Assembly (NCBI RefSeq): GCF_029910095.1
Contig: NZ_CP094526.1
Coordinates: 8,198,501 to 8,262,500 of the forward strand
Direction of reading: 5' to 3'
DNA length: 64,000 nt
DNA from: Bradyrhizobium sp. ISRA464
GTDB lineage: Bacteria > Pseudomonadota > Alphaproteobacteria > Rhizobiales > Xanthobacteraceae
Shown here in pieces: positions 58,611 through 64,000 of this stretch (position 1 is its first letter; each line of letters begins with the position of its first letter). Below the pieces are notes generated by a model, which was not told the DNA's origin, did no database searches, and saw only the letters and a program-made list of their open reading frames with translations. The translations under genes and the position numbers were made by a program.

Positions 58611-59870
58611 TGTTGAAGCATCGTCCAAGAACCCCTCACTCTCGATCATTCGGATGCTCGCGGCATCGAGCAGATGCGCGCCAAAGCCGCCGCGCGATAG
58701 CGACGATGCGAGCTGCGGCGATGCCAGCAGGAGTGCAGCCGTCATCGCCAGCGGCAGCGCGCTTGGCCAATCGAGCCGCACGGGCGTCAGTTCCTCGGTG
58801 CTGCCCCGATAGGGACCGCTGCCCGCGGCGATGCGGCCGCATTCCCCGATGATGTCGCGCCGCGTGCCGTCGCGTGATGCGCTGCCGAGCAGCGCCAGCA
58901 TCGCAAGATGCGTCCGCACGCCGGCGCGGCTCTCGGCAAGCGGCTCCGGCGTCTCGCCGCGCGAGACGCGCAGCAGCAGATCGACGAGATCGGTGCCGGC
59001 GCGGTGCGCGTTCATCGGCTCGACCAGCCGCGGATTGCAGTCGATCAGCAGCGGAGTTGCGCTGTCGAGCGGCATGATGACATCGACCGAGAGCGCGCCG
59101 TGCCAATTGAGGTGCGCGCCGATCGCCTCGAGATAGCCGCGGATCGCCGGCCGGCTGACGCTCTCCTTGATCGCCTCGCCGCCGCCGACTCCGGCGGCGA
59201 CCTGCCGATAGGCATGGAAGCCAAGCAATTTGCCGTGGCAAAACACCGACTGCCCCTTCTCGGTGGTGCCGGTGACGAGGTCCTGCACCAATAGCTTGCC
59301 GCCAGGGTCGCCACTCCTTTCGAGATCGTAGAGCGCGAGATTGAGATCGCCTGCGTCGCGCACGATCCACACCCCGCGGCTGGCGGTGCCGATCGACGTC
59401 TTGATCACCGACGGAAACCGCGTCGCTTCGCGCAGTTCGTCGAGCGAAGTCACGATCCGGGTCGGCGGCTGCGGCAGGCCGAGCTGATCGAGCAGGCGGC
59501 TGAAACCTGCCTTGCTGTGCACCCTGCGGTAGCTGGCGAAATCCGGCAGTGCGAGCCCAGCGCGCGGCTTCAGCCGCGCCTCGGCCCGGGCGAACAGGAA
59601 ACCCTGCTCATGGGTCGGCAACAGCACGTCGAAATGTTGCGATGCCAACAAACGCTCGACGAAGCGCAGGAAGCCGCCCGGATCGCTGCGCAGGCCGGGA
59701 CAATGGTGGAATTTGCGGACAAGGCGCGAATAGCGCGCCAGGCACCAGCGCGAGGGGTCGCAGACCTCGATGTGATGGCCGGCCGCACCCAGAATCGTGA
59801 TCGCCTCGCGGCCAGAGGTGCTGGATCCCTCTGACACGAGCACCCGGAGCGGCTTTTTGGCGTCGATCAT
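58581..59870 (-). CDS. ATP-grasp-fold ligase of unknown substrate
   Basis: A 429-residue ATP-grasp protein. The N-terminal domain starts PLRVLVSEGSSTSGREAITI with a Rossmann-like strand. The ATP-grasp part has FPSVIKTSIGTASRGVWIVR near residue 152 (lysine and glycine loop), GKLLVQDLVTGTTEKGQSVF near residue 190, and the metal-binding LLIDCNPRLVEPMNAHRAGT near residue 275 (Asp, Asn). Such enzymes join a carboxylate to an amine using ATP; the substrate is not evident. The last residues (TRRPGESRDP) are encoded by the arm of a palindromic repeat, so the original C-terminus has been replaced or extended. A short hydrophobic stretch (LPLAMTAALLLASPQLASSL) lies near residue 385. Confidence 0.82.
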   Translation of the reverse strand: MIDAKKPLRVLVSEGSSTSGREAITILGAAGHHIEVCDPSRWCLARYSRLVRKFHHCPGLRSDPGGFLRFVERLLASQHFDVLLPTHEQGFLFARAEARLKPRAGLALPDFASYRRVHSKAGFSRLLDQLGLPQPPTRIVTSLDELREATRFPSVIKTSIGTASRGVWIVRDAGDLNLALYDLERSGDPGGKLLVQDLVTGTTEKGQSVFCHGKLLGFHAYRQVAAGVGGGEAIKESVSRPAIRGYLEAIGAHLNWHGALSVDVIMPLDSATPLLIDCNPRLVEPMNAHRAGTDLVDLLLRVSRGETPEPLAESRAGVRTHLAMLALLGSASRDGTRRDIIGECGRIAAGSGPYRGSTEELTPVRLDWPSALPLAMTAALLLASPQLASSLSRGGFGAHLLDAASIRMIESEGFLDDASTRRPGESRDP

Positions 59871-60041
59871 GGCCGATCATCGCCGCACCGCCGCGCTTTG
59901 TCGCCGCCTTTAATGCCGCACGTGTCGATCCGGCACCCACCCCGGGGGCAGCCATGCAGCTGCGTTCATGGACAATTATTGGCCAATGTCTATTTTTCAT
60001 GGCGCCCTGCCGGGCAGTGACGACATGGGGTTCTCTTTGAG

Positions 60042-61280
60042 ATGGTCGACGTTCTGGCCGCACCGCAACAAGCGAAGGCCGACAGCGCGCTCCGCACGCT
60101 GACGGGGATTTCCGTCGCGCATTGGGTCAGCCATTTCCATATCTTCGTGCTGCCGATGCTGTTCCCGTTCCTGAAGCAGCAGCTCGGTGTCGGTTATGTG
60201 GAGCTCGGATTCGCGCTGACGGTGTTCGCGGTGGTCTCTGGCCTGACCCAGGCGCCGATCGGCTACCTCGCCGACCATATCGGGGCGCGCAGGATCCTGC
60301 TGATTGGGCTGGCCGTCGGCGGCTGTGCGTTGATCGGGCTCGGCCTGCACCTGAGCTATTCTTCGCTGATCGTCTGCGCCGTGCTGCTAGGGCTCGCCAA
60401 CAGCGTCTACCATCCGGCCGACTACGCCATCCTCTCGGCGCATATGGACGCGGCGCGGATGGGCCGCGCCTTCTCGATCCATACCTTCGCCGGCTTCCTC
60501 GGCGGCGCGGTGGCGCCGGCGATCATCGCGGCGCTGGTCGCTTCAATCGGCGGGCTCGGCGCCCTGATCGTGGCCGGCGCAGTCGGCCCGCTGGTGGCGC
60601 TGTTTCTGATCGTGCTCGGCATCCCCGATGCGGGCGCGAACAGGACCAAGGCCAAGGACGACACCGCGCCGAAGGCCAGCGTGATCACGCCGGCGCTCAT
60701 CGTGCTCACGGCCTTCTTCACGCTGCTCAGCCTGTCGACATCAGGCATCAACAATTTCGGCGTGGTCGCGCTGATGGGCGGTTATGGCGCATCGTTCTCG
60801 ACCGCCAACATCGCGCTGACCGCATTCCTCGGCGCCAGCGCCGTGGGCGTGCTCGCCGGCGGCTATCTCGCCGACTGGACTCACCGCCACAGCCAGGTCG
60901 CGGCGGCCTGCTTCGCCGTCAATGCCGCGCTCGTGCTGCTTATCGCGCTGGTCAATCTGCCGTCGGCGGTGCTGACGCTGGCGATGGGCCTTGCCGGATT
61001 CCTCGGCGGCGTGATCGCGCCGTCTCGCGACATGATGGTGCGCAACGCCGCACCGCCCGGCGCCGCAGGCCGTGCCTTCGGCATCGTCTCCACCGGCTTC
61101 AACTTCGGCGGCATCGTGAGCCCGCTGCTGTTCGGCTGGATCATGGACCAGCACATGCCGCATTGGGTGTTCGGCGCCTCCGTGGTGTTCATGGTGCTGA
61201 CGGTGCTGCTGGCGCTGGTCACCGAGCGCAAGCCGCAAACCTCGGAATATCCCGCCGAGGCGACGAGCCGACGCGCCTGA
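60042..61280 (+). CDS. MFS transporter (fosmidomycin-resistance-like branch)
   Basis: A 412-residue permease with twelve helices. The first helix carries GISVAHWVSHFHIFVLPMLF near residue 25, followed by LGFALTVFAVVSGLTQAPIG and the loop YLADHIGARRILLIG near residue 70. NSVYHPADYAILSAHMDAAR near residue 125, with YHPA, is characteristic of the fosmidomycin-resistance (Fsr) branch. ATG 60042 follows TTTGAG. Substrate unknown; drug or metabolite efflux is inferred. The neighbouring ATP-grasp gene is divergent across 171 bases (59871-60041) in which I see no clear element. Confidence 0.85.
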   Translation: MVDVLAAPQQAKADSALRTLTGISVAHWVSHFHIFVLPMLFPFLKQQLGVGYVELGFALTVFAVVSGLTQAPIGYLADHIGARRILLIGLAVGGCALIGLGLHLSYSSLIVCAVLLGLANSVYHPADYAILSAHMDAARMGRAFSIHTFAGFLGGAVAPAIIAALVASIGGLGALIVAGAVGPLVALFLIVLGIPDAGANRTKAKDDTAPKASVITPALIVLTAFFTLLSLSTSGINNFGVVALMGGYGASFSTANIALTAFLGASAVGVLAGGYLADWTHRHSQVAAACFAVNAALVLLIALVNLPSAVLTLAMGLAGFLGGVIAPSRDMMVRNAAPPGAAGRAFGIVSTGFNFGGIVSPLLFGWIMDQHMPHWVFGASVVFMVLTVLLALVTERKPQTSEYPAEATSRRA

Positions 61281-61342
61281 CGCGGAAGCCCCTGGCGCGG
61301 CGTGATTGCGCCGCGTCGGATAGGTCGCGAGCGAAGGCGCAT

Positions 61343-61795
61343 TCATTCCGATCGTCGCGACAGCACCTGCTTCAGCAGCGGCTCGATCCGCGACAGCTCA
61401 TCCAGGTGAGCCGCGGACAGCTTGGCGAGATGATCGGCCGCGAGGCCGGTCAGCTTCAACAGCACCCGCCGCTGGTCGGAGGGATCGAGGACGCGCTCGA
61501 CCAGCCCTGCCTCGGAGAGCCGGTCGACGAGCTCGACCGTGGTGTGGTGACGAAGCCGCAGCCGTTCGGCCAGATCGCCGATCGCGACCGGTCCGCCGCC
61601 CGGATAGCCCCGGATCGCCAGCAATGCCTGATGCTGCCGCGGCGTCAGGCCCTCGGCTTTCGCGGCCTCCTGGCTGAACTCCAGAAAACACCTGATCAGG
61701 TAGCGAAATTGCGACAGCGCCTCGTAATCGGCCTGGCTCGGAACCCGCTTTCGGGCCCGGCCAGGCGATTTCAGAGGATTTTTCGACGCTGCCAT
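61343..61795 (-). CDS. MarR-family transcriptional regulator
   Basis: A 150-residue winged-helix repressor-type protein. The dimer helix LSQFRYLIRCFLEFSQEAAK is near residue 28. The DNA-binding region LTPRQHQALLAIRGYPGGGP then VAIGDLAERLRLRHHTTVEL is near residues 50-90, with the wing VERVLDPSDQRRVLLKLTG near residue 100. It is divergent from the ClC channel gene, and the shared 81-base gap holds a perfect palindrome. Autoregulation and control of the channel gene are therefore likely. ATG 61795 gives the usual length; the first 20 residues are basic. Confidence 0.9.
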   Translation of the reverse strand: MAASKNPLKSPGRARKRVPSQADYEALSQFRYLIRCFLEFSQEAAKAEGLTPRQHQALLAIRGYPGGGPVAIGDLAERLRLRHHTTVELVDRLSEAGLVERVLDPSDQRRVLLKLTGLAADHLAKLSAAHLDELSRIEPLLKQVLSRRSE

Positions 61796-61817
61796 TCCAT
61801 ATCTCCGGCTTGTAATT

Positions 61818-61834
61818 ATATCGCAATGCGATAT
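61818..61834. promoter_or_regulatory. Perfect palindrome between marR and clc, probable MarR operator
   Basis: ATATCGCAATGCGATAT has eight-base arms and one central base. It lies 23 bases upstream of the MarR-family start and 43 bases upstream of the ClC start, in an AT-rich gap, the normal place for a MarR dimer to repress both promoters. Binding is inferred. Confidence 0.65.
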
Positions 61835-61876
61835 GAGGCCGCCCATTGTCAACCTGATCCGGGCCTTCCGCCGTCC

Positions 61877-63661
61877 ATGAGCGTCCTTTCCGCCAAATCG
61901 AACCTCCCCGCCAAGACCACTCACCGTCTCGGTGACTTCACGACCGACCCGCGCGTCGTGGTGATCTCGGCCATCGCCGTCGTTGTTGCCAGCGCCGGCG
62001 TGATCGCCGGCGTCGTGCTGCTGCAACTGATCAGGCTTGCCACCAACATCGCCTATTTTGGCCAGTTCAGCTTCGCCGACCTGAAGCTGCAGGACTCGCC
62101 ACTCGGCCTTTGGGCCGTGCTGGTGCCGGTCGCAGGCGCGTTCATCATCGGCCTGATGGCGCGTTTCGGCAGCGAGAAGATCCGCGGACACGGCATTCCG
62201 GAGGCGATCGAGGCCATTCTGCTCGGCCGTTCCCGGCTCGACGCCAAGGTCGCGGTTCTGAAGCCGCTCTCATCGGCGGTCGCGATCGGCACTGGCGGCC
62301 CGTTCGGCGCCGAGGGCCCGATCATCATGACGGGCGGCGCGATCGGCTCGCTGATCGCGCAGATGCTTCCGGTGAGCGACAACGAGCGCAAGACCCTGCT
62401 GGTGGCGGGCGCCGCCGCCGGCATGACCACCGTGTTCGGAACGCCGATCGCCGCGATCATGCTCGCGGTCGAGCTGCTGCTGTTCGAATGGACGCCGCGC
62501 AGCTTCATTCCCGTCACGGTCGCGGCCGTGGTGGCGGCGGTCGAGCGCACCTTCCTTCACATGCCCACCCCGCTGTTCCCGTTCACCGGCAGCGTCGACA
62601 TCTCGGTGATCCAGCTCGGCGCCTGGGTGCTGATCGGAATTCTCTCCGGGCTGCTGTCGGGCGTGCTCACCCAGCTCGTCTATGGTTGCGAGGATTTCTT
62701 CCTGAAGCTCCCGATCCACTGGATGTGGTGGCCGCTGATCGGTGGCCTGGTGGTCGGCCTCGGCGGCCTGATCGAGCCGCAGGCGCTCGGCGTGGGCTAT
62801 GACAACCTTGCCGCGATGCTGCGCGGCGACGTGGTGCTGAAGGCCGCGTTGCTGCTGCTCGTGGTGAAGGCCATTATCTGGTCGGTCGCGCTCGGCTCGG
62901 GCACGTCGGGCGGCGTGCTGGCGCCGCTGCTGATCATGGGCGGCGCGATGGGGACGGCGCTGAGCGGCTATCTGCCGTCCGCGAGCCCCGGCTTCTGGGC
63001 GCTGCTGGCGATGGCGGCGACGATGGGCGGCACGATGCGCTCGCCGCTGACCGCAACCTTCTTCGCCGTCGAGCTCACCGGCAACACCCACGTGCTGCTG
63101 CCGCTGATCGCGGCCTGCGGCACCGCCCATGGCGTCACGGTGCTTTTGATGCGGCGGTCGATCCTCACCGAGAAGGTCGCCCGACGCGGCCATCATTTGG
63201 TGCGCGAGTACCGCGTCGATCCGTTCGCGTTGACGCGTGTGCGCGACGTGATGACCAAGGCGGTCGAGACGGTCCCCGATACCATGACGCTGCACGGCGC
63301 CGCCGCCTTCCTGACCAATCCGAAGACCGGGCACCCCAGCTTTCCCGTTGTCGATGCCAACCATCACGTGCTCGGGGTCATCGATCCGCCGGCCGTGCTG
63401 CGCTGGCGTCGCGCCGGCAAGCATCGCACCGCGATGCTCAACCAGCTGTTGACGGGAAGCAAGATCACCGTCGCCTATCCCGATGAATATCTTGATAGGC
63501 TCGCCGACCGCCTGATGCAGGTCAACGTCTCGCACCTGCCGGTGATTTCGCGCGAGGATCAGCGCCTCGTCGGCTATATCGGCTGGAAGGACCTGATGCG
63601 GGTGCGCGCCAAGCTTCAGGCCGAAGAGACCCAGAAGACATCCTTCTTCGGCGCACGATAG
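61877..63661 (+). CDS. ClC-family chloride channel/transporter with CBS domains
   Basis: A 594-residue ClC protein. The selectivity-filter motifs appear in order: GSEKIRGHGIPEAIEAIL near residue 95, GTGGPFGAEGPIIMTGG near residue 138, GSGTSGGVLAPLLIMGGAMG near residue 342, and the later helix region GFWALLAMAATMGGTMRSPL near residue 373. The first filter motif is GHGIPE where E. coli has GSGIPE. The gating-glutamate position GxEGP is intact (AEGP). Two CBS domains follow membrane helices, from about residue 455 (VRDVMTKAVETVPDTMTLHG) to the end. Start 61877 is next to the MarR-controlled region. Confidence 0.93.
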   Translation: MSVLSAKSNLPAKTTHRLGDFTTDPRVVVISAIAVVVASAGVIAGVVLLQLIRLATNIAYFGQFSFADLKLQDSPLGLWAVLVPVAGAFIIGLMARFGSEKIRGHGIPEAIEAILLGRSRLDAKVAVLKPLSSAVAIGTGGPFGAEGPIIMTGGAIGSLIAQMLPVSDNERKTLLVAGAAAGMTTVFGTPIAAIMLAVELLLFEWTPRSFIPVTVAAVVAAVERTFLHMPTPLFPFTGSVDISVIQLGAWVLIGILSGLLSGVLTQLVYGCEDFFLKLPIHWMWWPLIGGLVVGLGGLIEPQALGVGYDNLAAMLRGDVVLKAALLLLVVKAIIWSVALGSGTSGGVLAPLLIMGGAMGTALSGYLPSASPGFWALLAMAATMGGTMRSPLTATFFAVELTGNTHVLLPLIAACGTAHGVTVLLMRRSILTEKVARRGHHLVREYRVDPFALTRVRDVMTKAVETVPDTMTLHGAAAFLTNPKTGHPSFPVVDANHHVLGVIDPPAVLRWRRAGKHRTAMLNQLLTGSKITVAYPDEYLDRLADRLMQVNVSHLPVISREDQRLVGYIGWKDLMRVRAKLQAEETQKTSFFGAR

Positions 63662-63852
63662 ATCTACACCAGCCTCCGCGGCGGAGGGGCATCCGCTCCC
63701 CGCCGCGGAACAAATTTCCACCAGGCGGTCGCGCGATCTTGGCTGGTAAAACGCCGCCAACGCATCCCAGAGCTTCATCGGCAGCGGTTGACAGCATCAT
63801 GGGCTCTCCCATGATGCCGGCTAACCAAGAACAGCCAACGGGATGAAATGCC

Positions 63853-64000
63853 ATGACCTCGACCCCTGACCTCGTGATCCGCGGCGGGACCATTGCCGAC
63901 GGCAAGGGCGGTGAACTCTTTGAGGCGGACGTCGCCATCGCCGGCGGCCGCATCGCCGAGGTCGGCAAGGTGCAGGCCAAGGGCAAGGAAGAGATCGACG
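63853..64000 (+). CDS. Amidohydrolase-family protein (5' part; continues beyond the window)
   Basis: The first 49 codons read MTSTPDLVIRGGTIADGKGG, then ELFEADVAIAGGRIAEVGKV. This is the typical N-terminal beta domain of amidohydrolases such as D-aminoacylase, dihydropyrimidinase or imidazolonepropionase-like enzymes; the metal-binding helix-barrel lies outside the window. The RVVxGGTIxDG pattern with GGRIAEVGKV suggests the N-acyl-D-amino-acid deacylase branch but this cannot be settled from so short a piece. The gap 63662-63852 holds a hairpin-like GCTCTCCCATGATGCCGG region and nothing else I can name. Confidence 0.75.
   Translation, partial: MTSTPDLVIRGGTIADGKGGELFEADVAIAGGRIAEVGKVQAKGKEEID

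Noticed and set aside
60122..63661. A single open frame of 1179 codons over the MFS and ClC genes
   Set aside because: Its first half is arginine-rich out-of-frame sequence of the MFS gene; the real protein is only the ClC part from 61877.
63780..63852. Prophage or integration-site signal near the end of the window
   Set aside because: Only short imperfect palindromes are seen; no tRNA, integrase or direct repeats.

Overview
The window is 64 kb of a GC-rich alphaproteobacterial chromosome. Gene order (yidC-engB, argB-HAD-dapD-dapE, truA-fmt-def, ffs-dnaX-ybaB-recR), the lipid and sulfur genes and the abundant short palindromic repeats all point to Bradyrhizobium or a close relative in the Nitrobacteraceae. 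That placement is inference from gene content; no database comparison was possible. Most of the window is ordinary core chromosome. There is no large island, no complete insertion sequence, no CRISPR array and no tRNA that I could recognise.

Layout. 1-8.3 kb: end of yidC, GTPase engB, a DUF423 membrane protein, argB, a secreted DUF1036 protein, a HAD nucleotidase, dapD and dapE, then truA on the minus strand. 8.4-13.9 kb: fmt and def (minus), rmuC behind a perfect CtrA-type box, a small GIY-YIG nuclease gene whose leader is a copy of a palindromic repeat, and an AmpG-like permease. 14-17 kb (minus): the SRP RNA gene followed by dnaX-ybaB-recR. 17-22 kb: HIT protein, nudC, PfkB kinase, Lrp regulator, and a membrane protein overlapping an unusual six-helix chemotaxis receptor. 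22-31 kb (minus): phosphohexomutase, an MNT-HEPN (MntA-HepT-like) pair, an aspartyl protease, an NCS1 permease, hrpB and ugd.

31-44 kb: an acyltransferase, an ECF sigma factor, a CcdA/TlpA thiol-redox pair, a cyanide-insensitive-type cytochrome bd operon with a DUF2474 small subunit, an L,D-transpeptidase, an AapJ-like binding protein with a 249-bp tandem duplication at its 3' end, a pair of acyl-CoA dehydrogenases resembling the two subunits of pimeloyl-CoA dehydrogenase, and small lyase/dioxygenase-fold genes. 43.5-48 kb: two MFS permeases, an orphan HicB-type antitoxin, and a frameshifted DUF938 methyltransferase. 48.2-54.9 kb: a sox thiosulfate-oxidation operon (soxX-Y-Z-A-K-B) ending in two exported DsrE-family proteins, followed by a persulfide dioxygenase-rhodanese fusion. 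No soxCD is present here. The set suggests periplasmic thiosulfate oxidation coupled to sulfane-sulfur handling.

54.9-58.5 kb: btuCDF for vitamin B12 uptake (minus), and facing away from it an intact-looking cobalamin riboswitch followed only by the eroded C-terminus of a btuB-like outer-membrane receptor. 58.6-64 kb: an ATP-grasp protein, an MFS permease, a MarR regulator divergent from a ClC channel with a palindromic operator between them, and the start of an amidohydrolase.

At least six families of imperfect palindromic repeats occupy many gene junctions. Three copies have entered reading frames (hrpB, btuF, the ATP-grasp gene), and one half-copy supplies the ribosome binding site of the GIY-YIG gene. 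These, together with the orphan riboswitch and the sox/DsrE arrangement, are the most interesting parts of the window.
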